Under the pieces are notes generated by a model. That model was not told where the DNA came from and ran no database searches. It saw only the letters and a program-made list of their open reading frames with translations. This document shows positions 7,410 to 16,696 of a stretch of DNA of 64,000 nt, in pieces. The stretch is taken from NCBI RefSeq assembly GCF_914484835.1, contig NZ_CAJZAR010000062.1, positions 310,001 through 374,000 on the forward strand, in the 5' to 3' direction. Origin of the DNA: Paraburkholderia tropica (GTDB taxonomy: Bacteria; Pseudomonadota; Gammaproteobacteria; Burkholderiales; Burkholderiaceae). A program made the position numbers and the translations under genes. The first letter of the stretch is position 1. Every line of letters begins with the position of its first letter.

Positions 7410-9137
7410 ATGCGCCGAAAAGTGACAGCCATTACGCTGGCTGCGATTGCAAGCTGGCTAGCCGCGTGCGGCAGCAGCACCAACAGCACCACAGTCAGCG
7501 CGCAGGATGCGCTGACCACCGCCACCCCGATCAAGCATCTCGTGGTGATCTACGGTGAGAACCAGTCGTTCGATCATTACTTCGGGACTTATCCGAATGC
7601 GGATAACCCGTCGGGCGAACCGGCATTCACGGCGGCTTCCGGTACGCCGACCGTCAACGGCCTGACGACCACGCTGCTAACCGATAACCCGAACTCGTAT
7701 AACGCCACCAATCTGACGATCTCCGGCATTACGGCGGCGTATCTCGAACCGTTCCGTATCGACCGCTCGCAGGCGAACACGGCTTCGCAGAACCACAACT
7801 ACAGCCCCGAACAGGAAGCCGAGGACAACGGCGCGATGGACGAATTCCCGTATTACACGGGTAAAGCGACCACGAGCGGTTCCGGCGTGTTCGACACGAA
7901 GGGCATGGTGATGGGTTACTTCGACGGCAACACCGTCACCGCGATGTGGAATTACGCGCAGCACTTCGCGATGAACGACAACGCCTACACGGGCACGTTC
8001 GGCCCGTCCACGCCGGGCGCACTCGAAGTCATTTCCGGTCAGACCAACGGCGTCACGCTGACGACGGGCACGAGCACGAACAGCACGAGCATTTCGACCG
8101 GCACCTCGCTGAGCACGCAGGCGATCGCGGACGGCGCGGATGGCTTCACGCTGATCGGCGACCTCGATCCGACCAACGACACGTGCACGATTTCGAACGA
8201 CAGCAGCACCACGGTCACGGCCGCGATGACGTCGTCGAACAAGAACATCGGCGATCTGCTGAACTCGGCGGGCATCACCTGGGGCGGCTTCATGGGCGGC
8301 TTCAATCTGGATACCGTCAACGCCAACGGCACGACCGGTTGCTCGCGCAGCACGTATTCGTCGGTGCTCAATTCGTCGATCGTCGACTACGTGCCGCATC
8401 ATGCGTGGTTCCAGTACTACACGACGACCTCGAATCCCGCGCATACGCGCCCGACCTCGACGGCCGACATCGGCTACACCGAGCCGAAGGACAGCACGTC
8501 GACGCCGGTGCATCACCAGTACGACATCAACGACTTCTACACGGCGGTGAAGGCCGGCAATTTCCCGTCCGTGAGCTTCCTGAAGGCGCCGGCAGTGCAG
8601 GACGCGCACGCGGGCAATTCCGATCCGCTCGACGAGCAGGCGTTCGTGACCAACGTCGTGAACTTCCTCGAAGAACAGCCGGACTGGAAGAACACGGCGG
8701 TCATCATCGCGTATGACGATTCGGACGGCTGGTACGACCACCAGTACATCACGCCGACGAGTGCCTCGTATTCGAGCAACGACTACCTGAACGGTTCGAG
8801 CACCTGCGGTTCGGGTACGGCGCCGCTCGGCGTGGCGGGTTCGCCTGCCAATGGCCGTTGCGGTCCGGGAACGCGCACGCCGTTCATCGTGATCTCGCCG
8901 TGGGCGCGCAGCAATTACGTGGATAGCACGGCGATTACGCAGGCGTCGATCACGCGCTTCATCGAGGACAACTGGCTGGGCGGCACGCGCATCGGCAGCG
9001 GTTCGTTCGACGATACGGCGGGCAGTATCACGGCGATGTTCAATTTCAGTGGCAGCGGCAATAACAGCAAGCTGTATCTGGATTCGAACTACGGCACCAA
9101 GCTGTCTTCGGCGCCAGCCATATCGGTGACCAACTAG
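7410..9137 (+). CDS. Lipoprotein phosphoesterase (AcpA / phospholipase C family)
   Basis: The 575-residue protein belongs to the phosphoesterase family that includes AcpA acid phosphatases and non-haemolytic phospholipases C. The N-terminus is a lipoprotein signal with the lipobox LAAC at about residue 21. The metal and nucleophile region reads VIYGENQSFDHYFGTYP (about residues 46-62), and the downstream AYDDSDGWYDHQ and RTPFIVISPWAR blocks supply further metal ligands. The start at 7410 is preferred over a frame 90 bp longer because it gives the signal peptide and a GGGGA ribosome site. It lies inside the gsp locus, and enzymes of this family are classic type II substrates, so export by this system is plausible. 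Confidence 0.9.
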   Translation: MRRKVTAITLAAIASWLAACGSSTNSTTVSAQDALTTATPIKHLVVIYGENQSFDHYFGTYPNADNPSGEPAFTAASGTPTVNGLTTTLLTDNPNSYNATNLTISGITAAYLEPFRIDRSQANTASQNHNYSPEQEAEDNGAMDEFPYYTGKATTSGSGVFDTKGMVMGYFDGNTVTAMWNYAQHFAMNDNAYTGTFGPSTPGALEVISGQTNGVTLTTGTSTNSTSISTGTSLSTQAIADGADGFTLIGDLDPTNDTCTISNDSSTTVTAAMTSSNKNIGDLLNSAGITWGGFMGGFNLDTVNANGTTGCSRSTYSSVLNSSIVDYVPHHAWFQYYTTTSNPAHTRPTSTADIGYTEPKDSTSTPVHHQYDINDFYTAVKAGNFPSVSFLKAPAVQDAHAGNSDPLDEQAFVTNVVNFLEEQPDWKNTAVIIAYDDSDGWYDHQYITPTSASYSSNDYLNGSSTCGSGTAPLGVAGSPANGRCGPGTRTPFIVISPWARSNYVDSTAITQASITRFIEDNWLGGTRIGSGSFDDTAGSITAMFNFSGSGNNSKLYLDSNYGTKLSSAPAISVTN

Positions 9138-9147
9138 CGGCACGGCC

Positions 9148-9197
9148 CCATTTCAGGCGTGACCTGAATGGCGAGTCAGCGCGATGTGCTGACTCGC
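9148..9197 (+). terminator. Tandem hairpins after the phosphoesterase gene
   Basis: Two hairpins follow each other. The first is CCATTTCAGG with CCTGAATGG (9148-9171). The second is a perfect 10-bp stem, GCGAGTCAGC with GCTGACTCGC and a 7-nt loop (9171-9197), followed by a T-containing tract. They probably end or attenuate the phosphoesterase transcript before the peroxidase gene. Confidence 0.6.
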
Positions 9198-9277
9198 TGC
9201 TTGCCGTTTTGCTGTTTCGCTGTTTCGCCAATTCGAAGAACGTCCGTATCACGCTTTAATTTTTCGTTGCCGTCACC

Positions 9278-10711
9278 ATGAATTCAAGCTCGAATGTTGT
9301 TCCGCCATCGGCCGCGCCGGATAAACAGGCTCCTGCCGGGCGAAGCCGATATGGCTTCGTTATCTGTTTCGTGCTGGCCGTCCTGCTGCTGATGATGGCG
9401 TGCGGCGCGTATGCCTTCATGCACCCGGAGCGCATGCCGAATGCCGTCGGTGAACTGCTCGAAGATGAGTTCGGTGTGAATCCGCATCCGGTCCATCTGA
9501 TGCGGCCGCAAACTGCGCAGCTGAGTTTGCTCGCGCAGATCGGCAAACAGATTTTCTACGATCCGTCGCTGTCCGCTTCGGGTACGCAGTCGTGCGCGTC
9601 GTGTCATAGCCCGCAGCACGCGTATGGTCCGCCCAATGCGCTTTCGGTGCAGTTGGGCGGCGAGCATTTGACGTTGGCAGGGTACCGGCCGCCGCCTTCG
9701 CTGACCTATCTGTATCGTCAGGCCAACTTCAGCATCGGTCCCGATCCGGTCGATATGGATACGACGCCGGTGAGTCTCGCCGATACCGCGCAACAGGCGC
9801 AGGGCGTGGCGTGCGCGCAGAAGAACGCGGGCGTGGCGCCCGCGGCGCCCGCGATGGTGCCGCAAGGCGGGCTGTTCTGGGACGGCCGCGCCGACACCTT
9901 GCAGGCCCAGGCGATGGGGCCGCTGTTCAATCCGGTTGAAATGGCCAACACGAGCGAAGCCGAAGTCGCGCAGAAATTGCAGCGCGCGGGCTACGCGGAG
10001 CAACTGAAGAAACTGTTTGGTCCGGCCATGATGCGCTCGCCGGTGATGCTCGTGGATGAGGCGATGTCCGCGGTCAGCCGTTACCAGATCGAAGATGCGT
10101 CGTTCCATGAATTCAACAGCAAATACGATGAATGGCTCGAAGGCAAGGCGCGCCTGAGCAAGACTGAACTGCGCGGCCTGCGTCTGTTCAACAATCCCGA
10201 CAAGGCGAATTGCGCCGGTTGCCACTTGAGCAAGCCTGGCCGCGATGGTTTGCCGCCGCTCTTTACCGATACGCAGTACGAAGCATTGGGCGTGCCGCGT
10301 AATCCGGCGCTTGCGCAGAACAAAGACCCGAAATTCTTCGACATGGGCGTGTGCGGGCCGTACCGCCAGGATATCGCGAGCCAGACGCAATATTGCGGCA
10401 TGTTCCTGACGCCGACGCTGCGTAACGTCGCGACGCGCCAGACCTTCTTCCATAACGGCGTGTATCACGACCTCAAACAGGTGATGGACTTCTACAACCT
10501 GCGCGAGACGAGCCCGGAGAAAATCTATCCGCGCGATGCGGCAGGCAAGGTGGAGAAGTACAACGATTTGCCCGCGAAATACGCGGCGAATGTCGATATC
10601 GCGGATGCGCCCTTCGATCGAAAATTCGGCGACAAGCCAGCGATGACGGATCAGGATATCGACGACATCATCGCGTTCCTGAAGACATTGAACGACGGAT
10701 ACAAGCATTGA
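9278..10711 (+). CDS. Dihaem cytochrome c peroxidase (CcpA/MauG family)
   Basis: The 477-residue protein reduces hydrogen peroxide with electrons from periplasmic cytochromes, or acts as a MauG-like oxidase. A single N-terminal membrane segment (about residues 25-45) anchors it to the inner membrane with the catalytic part in the periplasm. Two c-type haem motifs are visible: CASCH at about residue 108 and CAGCH near residue 313. A distal FHNGVYHDLKQVMDFYN segment is typical of the family. It lies between the phosphoesterase gene and gspE, and its stop overlaps a possible TTG start of gspE. Pairing of this peroxidase type with a phosphoesterase gene suggests a shared periplasmic or envelope function, but none is shown by the sequence. 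Confidence 0.9.
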   Translation: MNSSSNVVPPSAAPDKQAPAGRSRYGFVICFVLAVLLLMMACGAYAFMHPERMPNAVGELLEDEFGVNPHPVHLMRPQTAQLSLLAQIGKQIFYDPSLSASGTQSCASCHSPQHAYGPPNALSVQLGGEHLTLAGYRPPPSLTYLYRQANFSIGPDPVDMDTTPVSLADTAQQAQGVACAQKNAGVAPAAPAMVPQGGLFWDGRADTLQAQAMGPLFNPVEMANTSEAEVAQKLQRAGYAEQLKKLFGPAMMRSPVMLVDEAMSAVSRYQIEDASFHEFNSKYDEWLEGKARLSKTELRGLRLFNNPDKANCAGCHLSKPGRDGLPPLFTDTQYEALGVPRNPALAQNKDPKFFDMGVCGPYRQDIASQTQYCGMFLTPTLRNVATRQTFFHNGVYHDLKQVMDFYNLRETSPEKIYPRDAAGKVEKYNDLPAKYAANVDIADAPFDRKFGDKPAMTDQDIDDIIAFLKTLNDGYKH

Positions 10712-12195
10712 ACGCGGTTCTCGACAATCTGGCGCCGTCGAGCGAAAAGTATTCGTCGATGGCGGCCCGCCTCATTCCCTACGGCTTCGCTAAAAGCGGG
10801 CAGTTGCTCGTTGCGCAGCAGCGCGCCGAGGGTCTCGAAGTGTGGATCAGCGATCGCACGTCTGCTGCGGCGATTGCCGAGGTGGCGCGTAACTTCGGCG
10901 CGTTCTCGCTCGTGCGCGTGCCTGCTGATGAACTCGCGCAGGCGATCAATCAGGCGTATGCGCGTCAGGACGGCAGCGCTGCGCAGGTTGTCGGCGAAGT
11001 CGAAGGCGAGGTCGATCTTTCGCGGCTCATGCAGGACATTCCCGAGGTGGAAGACCTGCTGGAATCGGAAGACGATGCGCCGATCATCCGCATGATCAAC
11101 GCGCTGCTCACGCAGGCCGCGCGCGAGCAGGCTTCCGATATTCATATCGAGCCGTTTGAAAATGCGTCCGTGGTGCGTTTTCGTGTCGACGGCACGCTGC
11201 GCGATGTCGTGCGTCCAAAGAAGGCACTGCACGGCGCGCTGATCTCGCGGATCAAGATCATGGCGCAGCTCGACATCGCAGAGAAACGTCTGCCGCAAGA
11301 CGGACGTATCACGCTGCGTGTTGGCGGGCGTCCGGTTGACGTGCGTGTGTCCACCCTGCCGACGGGCCACGGCGAACGCGCCGTGCTGCGTCTGCTGGAA
11401 AAAGACGCCCAGCGCCTGAATCTTGAAGCACTCGGCATGGCCGCCGATACGCTCGGCAAGTTCGATCAGCTGATCGCGAAGCCGCACGGCATCGTGCTCG
11501 TAACCGGCCCGACCGGCTCCGGCAAAACGACCACGCTCTACGCGTCGATGTCGCGGCTCGAAACGGCCACGACGAACATCATGACCGTGGAAGACCCGAT
11601 CGAGTACGACCTCTCGGGCATCGGGCAGACGCAGGTGAATGAGCGTATCGGCATGACGTTCGCGCGTGCGCTGCGCTCGATTCTGCGTCAGGACCCGGAC
11701 ATCATCATGATCGGCGAAATCCGCGATCTGGAGACGGCGCAGATTGCGGTGCAGGCTTCGTTGACCGGTCACCTCGTGCTCGCCACGCTGCACACGAACG
11801 ATGCGGCTTCGGCGGTGACGCGTCTGACCGATATGGGCGTCGAACCTTATCTGCTCGCCTCGTCATTGCTTGGCGTGCTTGCGCAGCGACTCGTGCGTCA
11901 GCTGTGTCCGCATTGCAAGGAAGAACGCGTCGAGGACGACGGCCGCAAGCGCTGGCATCCGGTGGGCTGCGAGCGTTGCGGGCAATCGGGCTATTCGGGC
12001 CGACGTGGTGTGTACGAACTGCTGCTCATCGACGAGCCGATCCGCAACCTCATTCACCGCAACGCCGCCGATGCCGAGATCTTCAACGCGGGCCGTGAGC
12101 AAGGCATGCGCACGCTGCGCGAGGATGGCGAGCGCTGGATCGACTCGGGCCGCACGTCGCTCGAAGAAGTGCTGCGCGTGACCGGCGGCGCATAA
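10708..12195 (+). CDS. gspE: Type II secretion ATPase GspE
   Basis: GspE is the cytoplasmic hexameric ATPase that powers pseudopilus growth. The 495-residue product has a short N1E domain, the N2E region (ASDIHIEPFENASVVRFRVDG), Walker A GPTGSGKT at about residues 267-274, the Asp box EDPIEYD, Walker B IIMIGEIRD, the His box, and a four-cysteine zinc site (CPHC and CERC near 401 and 421). The longest frame opens with TTG at 10708, overlapping the peroxidase stop; an ATG at 10759 is the alternative start. The distance to gspF is 18 bp. Confidence 0.95.
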   Translation: MNAVLDNLAPSSEKYSSMAARLIPYGFAKSGQLLVAQQRAEGLEVWISDRTSAAAIAEVARNFGAFSLVRVPADELAQAINQAYARQDGSAAQVVGEVEGEVDLSRLMQDIPEVEDLLESEDDAPIIRMINALLTQAAREQASDIHIEPFENASVVRFRVDGTLRDVVRPKKALHGALISRIKIMAQLDIAEKRLPQDGRITLRVGGRPVDVRVSTLPTGHGERAVLRLLEKDAQRLNLEALGMAADTLGKFDQLIAKPHGIVLVTGPTGSGKTTTLYASMSRLETATTNIMTVEDPIEYDLSGIGQTQVNERIGMTFARALRSILRQDPDIIMIGEIRDLETAQIAVQASLTGHLVLATLHTNDAASAVTRLTDMGVEPYLLASSLLGVLAQRLVRQLCPHCKEERVEDDGRKRWHPVGCERCGQSGYSGRRGVYELLLIDEPIRNLIHRNAADAEIFNAGREQGMRTLREDGERWIDSGRTSLEEVLRVTGGA

Positions 12196-12213
12196 GCGGA
12201 GGCGATCAGCAAC

Positions 12214-13431
12214 ATGCCAGCATTTCGCTTTGAAGCGATCGACGCCGCAGGGAAGGCGCAAAAAGGCGTACTCGATGCCGACAGCGCGCGCAGTGCGCGT
12301 GCGCAGTTACGTGGGCAAGGACTCACGCCGCTCGTCGTCGAACCGGCGGCGACGCGCACGCGCGGCGCGCGTCAGCAGCGGCTTGCACTTGGCCGCAAAC
12401 TCTCGCAGCGCGAACAGGCAATTCTCACGCGGCAACTTGCGAGTCTGCTGATCGCAGGTTTGCCGCTGGGTGAAGCGCTTGCGGTACTCACCGAACAGGC
12501 GGAGCGCGACTACATCCGCGAATTGATGGCCGCAATCCGCGCAGAAGTGCTCGGCGGTCATTCGCTCGCGAATGCGCTCACGCAGCATCCGCGAGACTTC
12601 CCGGATATCTATCGTGCGCTCGTTGCGGCAGGCGAACACACGGGCAAACTGGGCATCGTGCTCTCGCGTCTCGCCGATTACATCGAGCAGCGTAACGCGC
12701 TCAAACAGAAGATCGTCCTTGCATTCACGTACCCGACGATCGTCACGATCATCGCATTTGGCATCGTCACGTTTCTGCTGAGTTATGTGGTGCCGCAGGT
12801 TGTGAACGTGTTCGCGAGCACGAAGCAGCAACTGCCGTTTCTGACCATCGTGATGATGGCGCTTTCGGGCTTCGTGCGTCAGTGGTGGTGGGCGGTTCTG
12901 ATCGCGGTGATGATCGTCGCTTGGATCGTGCGCGGGACGCTAAGACGTCCCGGGCCGCGTCTCGCGTTCGACCGCTGGCTGCTCACCGCGCCGCTCGCGG
13001 GCAAGCTCGTGCGCGGCTACAACACGGTGCGTTTCGCGAGCACGCTCGGCATTCTGAGCGCGGCGGGCGTGCCGATTTTGCGCGCGTTGCAGGCGGCGGG
13101 CGAAACGCTGTCGAACAAGGCGATGCGCAACAACATCGACGAAGCGATCGTGCGCGTGCGTGAAGGCACGTCGCTTTCGCGTGCGCTCGGGAATACGAAG
13201 ACGTTTCCTCCGGTGCTCGTCCATCTGATCCGTTCAGGCGAAGCCACCGGCGACGTCACGACGATGCTCGACCGCGCCGCCGAAGGCGAAGCACGCGAAC
13301 TCGAACGACGCACGATGTTCCTGACGAGTTTGCTGGAGCCGCTATTGATTCTGGCAATGGGCGGCGTCGTGCTGGTGATCGTGCTCGCGGTGATGCTGCC
13401 GATCATCGAATTGAATAATCTGGTGCAGTGA
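12214..13431 (+). CDS. gspF: Type II secretion inner-membrane platform protein GspF
   Basis: The 405-residue protein is the polytopic inner-membrane core of the secretion platform. It begins with the family motif PAFRFEAIDAAGKAQKG, carries two T2SF domains (about residues 70-195 and 270-395), and has three membrane segments, the last being the C-terminal VVLVIVLAVMLPII. A GGAGG ribosome site precedes the ATG. The pseudopilin gene gspH follows after 13 bp, which leaves no room for the gspC and gspG genes that usually sit at this point in Burkholderia. Confidence 0.95.
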   Translation: MPAFRFEAIDAAGKAQKGVLDADSARSARAQLRGQGLTPLVVEPAATRTRGARQQRLALGRKLSQREQAILTRQLASLLIAGLPLGEALAVLTEQAERDYIRELMAAIRAEVLGGHSLANALTQHPRDFPDIYRALVAAGEHTGKLGIVLSRLADYIEQRNALKQKIVLAFTYPTIVTIIAFGIVTFLLSYVVPQVVNVFASTKQQLPFLTIVMMALSGFVRQWWWAVLIAVMIVAWIVRGTLRRPGPRLAFDRWLLTAPLAGKLVRGYNTVRFASTLGILSAAGVPILRALQAAGETLSNKAMRNNIDEAIVRVREGTSLSRALGNTKTFPPVLVHLIRSGEATGDVTTMLDRAAEGEARELERRTMFLTSLLEPLLILAMGGVVLVIVLAVMLPIIELNNLVQ

Positions 13432-13444
13432 AGTCGAGAAGGCA

Positions 13445-13957
13445 ATGCGAAGTTTAAAACGACCCGAAGTGCCGAAGATGAAAGCGAAACACCGCACGCA
13501 TCGCGCCGCCGGTTTCACCCTGCTCGAAATGCTCGTCGTGCTGGTGATCGCGGGGCTGCTGGTTTCGCTGGCGTCGCTGGCGATGACCCGCAATCCGCGC
13601 ACCGATCTGAACGAGGAGGCGCAGCGTCTCGCCTTGCTGTTCGAATCGGCGGACGACGACGCACAAGTCCGCGAGCAGTCCATCGCATGGGAACCCGTGC
13701 AAGGCGGCTATCGTTTCGATATTCATACGCACGACGGCTGGCGTCCGCTGCGCGACGATTTGCTCGGGCCGCGCAACTGGGACGGCGGCGTGACCGATGT
13801 GCGGATTTCGTCGCCGGGCGAACGCGACGATACGCCGGAGTCTCGCATCGTGTTCGGCGTCGAGGCCGTGGATGCGCCCGTGAACATCACGCTCTATTCC
13901 GCAGCGGGCACGGCGACGATTGTCGGCACCGGTAACGGCCGCTTCGAGGTGCGATGA
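13445..13957 (+). CDS. gspH: Minor pseudopilin GspH
   Basis: The 170-residue precursor carries a prepilin peptidase site, AAGFTLLEMLVVL, at about residues 21-33, with the required Gly before Phe and Glu at +5, and a hydrophobic helix. The rest, with IAWEPVQGGYRFDIH, matches GspH, a minor pseudopilin near the pseudopilus tip. A second ATG at 13478 could be the true start, since the 11 extra residues are not needed. Processing needs a GspO/PilD peptidase that is not in this window. Confidence 0.88.
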   Translation: MRSLKRPEVPKMKAKHRTHRAAGFTLLEMLVVLVIAGLLVSLASLAMTRNPRTDLNEEAQRLALLFESADDDAQVREQSIAWEPVQGGYRFDIHTHDGWRPLRDDLLGPRNWDGGVTDVRISSPGERDDTPESRIVFGVEAVDAPVNITLYSAAGTATIVGTGNGRFEVR

Positions 13958-13958
13958 C

Positions 13959-14357
13959 ATGCGTGCATCCAAACGTTTCAATCGACACGCACGCGGCTTC
14001 ACAATGATCGAAGTGCTCGTCGCGTTGGCGATTATCGCGGTGGCGCTCGCGGCCTCGCTGCGCGCGGTCGGCAATCTCGCGTCGAGCGATGCCGAATTGC
14101 ATCAGCGCATGCTCGCGGGCTGGAGCGCGGATAACGCGCTGACGCAATTGCGCCTCACGCACGCATGGCCGCCGCTCGGCGTACGGCAGTTCGACTGCTC
14201 CGAAGGCAATCTCGCGCTGATGTGCACGCAAAGCGTGAGCACCACGCCCAATGCGCAATTCAGGCGCGTGGAAATTTCGGTGACGACACCGGGCCACAAG
14301 GGCACGCTCGCACAAATCATGACGATGCTCGACGATGAAAACAACCGCTCGCTTTAA
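13959..14357 (+). CDS. gspI: Minor pseudopilin GspI
   Basis: The 132-residue precursor has the type III signal RGFTMIEVLVALAIIAVALAA at about residues 12-32, with Glu at +5. The short C-terminal domain with FRRVEISV is that of GspI. GspI nucleates the tip complex with GspJ and GspK. Its ATG follows the gspH stop by one base, and its end overlaps gspJ by 23 bp, so the pseudopilin genes are translationally coupled. Confidence 0.9.
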   Translation: MRASKRFNRHARGFTMIEVLVALAIIAVALAASLRAVGNLASSDAELHQRMLAGWSADNALTQLRLTHAWPPLGVRQFDCSEGNLALMCTQSVSTTPNAQFRRVEISVTTPGHKGTLAQIMTMLDDENNRSL

Positions 14358-15021
14358 ACACCGCGCCGGCGTGCGCAAGCGAGCGCGCGGCTTCACGCTG
14401 ATCGAATTGATGGTGGCCGTGGCGATCCTCGCGGTGGTCGCTGTGTTGTCGTGGCGCGGACTCGACGCGATCGCGCGCGGCCGCGATGCCATCTCGCGTT
14501 CGATGGCGGATGAACGCGTGTTCGCGCAGTTGTTCGACCAGATGCGTATCGACGCGCGGCTCGCGGTATCCGACGATGAAACCGGCGGCAGTGCGATTGC
14601 CGCCGACCGCTCGGGCTTGCAGATCGTGCGCACGTATCCGATGGCGCCGGGGCACGCGCCGCGTCTCGAAGTCGTGCGCTATCAGGTGTCCAATGGACTC
14701 GTGACGCGTTATGCGTCGCCGCCGCTCGGCAATTTCGGGCAAGTCCGTCGCGCGATGCGCAGCGGCGCGGACAGCACATGGAGCGCGGTGCCGCTGATGA
14801 ATGGCGTCGGCGAAATTCAGGTGCGCCTGTACGTGCCGCCAACCGGATGGACGACGCAAATGGCGGACGTGCGCAACGCCATCGCGACCAACGACAACAA
14901 TCTGACGATTCCGCAACTCGCCGCCATGCCGCTGCCACGCGCGGTGACGGGCTTCAAGGTCAGCATCGGTTCGTCGTCGCTTGCGCGGCCCATCGACCGT
15001 GCATTCCTCGTGGGAGAGTGA
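14335..15021 (+). CDS. gspJ: Minor pseudopilin GspJ
   Basis: The 228-residue precursor has the prepilin site RGFTLIELMVAVAILAVVAVL at about residues 18-38 and a beta-rich domain containing RSGLQIVRTYP and the conserved RLEVVRYQV. The length and the position between gspI and gspK identify it as GspJ, the largest of the I-J minor pseudopilins. gspK starts 3 bp after its stop. Confidence 0.92.
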   Translation: MKTTARFKHRAGVRKRARGFTLIELMVAVAILAVVAVLSWRGLDAIARGRDAISRSMADERVFAQLFDQMRIDARLAVSDDETGGSAIAADRSGLQIVRTYPMAPGHAPRLEVVRYQVSNGLVTRYASPPLGNFGQVRRAMRSGADSTWSAVPLMNGVGEIQVRLYVPPTGWTTQMADVRNAIATNDNNLTIPQLAAMPLPRAVTGFKVSIGSSSLARPIDRAFLVGE

Positions 15022-15023
15022 CG

Positions 15024-16127
15024 ATGCCGACACGCATTCCCATTCGATATCCCCGCAAAAGACGGCGCGAAAGCGGTGCGGCCATCATCACCGCGCTGCT
15101 GGTGATGACACTCTCGGCGATCATGGTGTCGGGCATTCTCTGGCGCGAACAGGTGCAGGTGAGGCGCATCGAAGATCAGCGATTGATCGTGCAGGCGCAA
15201 TGGGTCGCGCGCGGCGCGCTCGACTGGACGCGCCTGATCCTGCATACCGAGGCCGACACGATGCCGACCGCCACGTATCTCGGCGGCCTGTGGAGCACGC
15301 CGGTCGCGCGCACGCGCCTGAGCCACTTCCTCGGCGGCATGGAGGGCGAGGGCAGCGGGCAGGTCGGATCGACGTGGTTGTCGGGCACGGTCGAGGATGC
15401 GCAGTCGCGTTTCAATCTGCGCAGCCTCGTGTCGAACCCGTCGCCCGGCGTGCTGCAGGTGAATGCCACGCAACTGGAGGCGTTCCAGCGGCTGCTGCAG
15501 GTCCTCGGCATCAACCAGCAGCTGGCGAGCAAGACGGCCTTGTATGTGCGCTCGGGCCTCTCGCATTCCGCCACGCGCTTCGAGAACGCGAGCACGTCGG
15601 GCGGTGCGGCGGCAACGGCGCAAAGCTCGCCCGCGCAAGACGACGAGTACACCGATAACCCCGGCATCGACGACGATGACGACGACGATCATCGCGCCAC
15701 GGCATCGCTGCTGATGACCGATGTGAACGCGCTGCTCGACATTCCCGGCTTCACGCCCGCCGCCGTCGCGCGCCTGCGCCCGTTCATTACGGTGCTGCCG
15801 AATGCGACGCCGGTGAACATGAACACCGCGAGCGCGGAGGTGCTGACCGCCATCGTGCCGGGCATGACGCTCGCGAAAGCTCAGACGTTTGTCGCCGCGC
15901 GCCAGACGGTGTTCTTCCGCAACATGAGCGACGTGACGCTGGCGCTGCAGGCGGCGGATGTGGACGGCGTGTCGCTCGATTCGTCGCTGTACGACGTCAC
16001 GACCAGCTACTTTTTCATTCACGGCAGCGTGCAGCAGGAGCGCGCGGAAGTCGACCGGACCACGCTCGTGTGGCGCGATCCGCTTGTGCACAAGACGCGC
16101 ATCGTGCGTGTGCAGGACGCGCCCTGA
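15024..16127 (+). CDS. gspK: Tip pseudopilin GspK
   Basis: The 367-residue protein is the large pseudopilin that caps the pseudopilus. The N-terminus reads RESGAAIITALLVMTLSAI, in which the usual Phe/Glu prepilin context is relaxed, as is normal for GspK. The helix-hairpin-helix core shows TDVNALLDIPGFTPAAVARLRPF and the NMNTASAEVL motif. An Asp run (DDDDDDD) near residues 215-221 recalls the acidic calcium-binding loop region of the family. No gspL, gspM or gspN follows: the next gene on this strand is a small lipoprotein. Confidence 0.92.
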   Translation: MPTRIPIRYPRKRRRESGAAIITALLVMTLSAIMVSGILWREQVQVRRIEDQRLIVQAQWVARGALDWTRLILHTEADTMPTATYLGGLWSTPVARTRLSHFLGGMEGEGSGQVGSTWLSGTVEDAQSRFNLRSLVSNPSPGVLQVNATQLEAFQRLLQVLGINQQLASKTALYVRSGLSHSATRFENASTSGGAAATAQSSPAQDDEYTDNPGIDDDDDDDHRATASLLMTDVNALLDIPGFTPAAVARLRPFITVLPNATPVNMNTASAEVLTAIVPGMTLAKAQTFVAARQTVFFRNMSDVTLALQAADVDGVSLDSSLYDVTTSYFFIHGSVQQERAEVDRTTLVWRDPLVHKTRIVRVQDAP

Positions 16128-16308
16128 TGGCGATGCGCGGCGATTCAGGCGCTCGTCGCGCGATAAATGAAAGGAAAATGCAAGCGCGGAAGGTTTGGTA
16201 AGTAGTTCCGTTTCTCGCTTGATGATTGCGATTTCGTCCACGCGCCTCGCGCGTATGCTGATCCAACAACAAAGGACGTCACGACTCCCTTTCTAACAGG
16301 CTATCCCC

Positions 16309-16500
16309 GTGTTTCGAACTATCGCTGGTCTACGGTTGCGTAGGCTTTTCCTGCTGATTGCAATCGCCTCTATCACCCAGCTCCAGGGCTGCTCGTCGAC
16401 GCTCGGCAATATCGCGCTCGGCTTCGGGCTGGGCACCGTCGGCACCGTGAGCGCGCTGGGCTGCGCATTGACCTGCCAGGGCGGGGACCCCGGCTGGTAA
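16309..16500 (+). CDS. Small lipoprotein
   Basis: This 63-residue open frame starts with GTG. It encodes a positively charged N-terminus, a hydrophobic stretch and the lipobox LQGC at about residues 25-28, followed by a short Gly-rich chain (IALGFGLGTVGTVSALGC). It looks like an entericidin-like or otherwise unassigned small lipoprotein anchored in the envelope. It lies 181 bp after gspK and 196 bp before the dehydrogenase operon, so it is probably transcribed on its own. Its function is unknown. Confidence 0.6.
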   Translation: MFRTIAGLRLRRLFLLIAIASITQLQGCSSTLGNIALGFGLGTVGTVSALGCALTCQGGDPGW

Positions 16501-16696
16501 GACGGCGGCTTGCGGGAGACGCGCAATCGAAATGGCATTTGGCGCTTTGGCGGAATTGCACTACGCTGTTCTGTAAGCAGGAGTGCGCCAATTCGCCACA
16601 TCGAGTACACTGCACGCGTTTTTAACCAGTTAGTACAGATTTGCCGATTCGAGTGAAGCGCCGCAGAGCGCGCCGGACGCGCAATCTGGAAACGTG

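Noticed and set aside
7260..7410. Pho box before the phosphoesterase gene
   Set aside because: No pair of CTGTCAT-like direct repeats at the required spacing could be found.
7677..9143. Antisense open frame opposite the phosphoesterase gene
   Set aside because: Arg/Val/His-biased shadow of a strong coding gene without a recognisable domain.
13431..13445. A hidden or frameshifted gspG between gspF and gspH
   Set aside because: Only 13 bp separate the two genes, so no degraded pseudopilin gene can be present.
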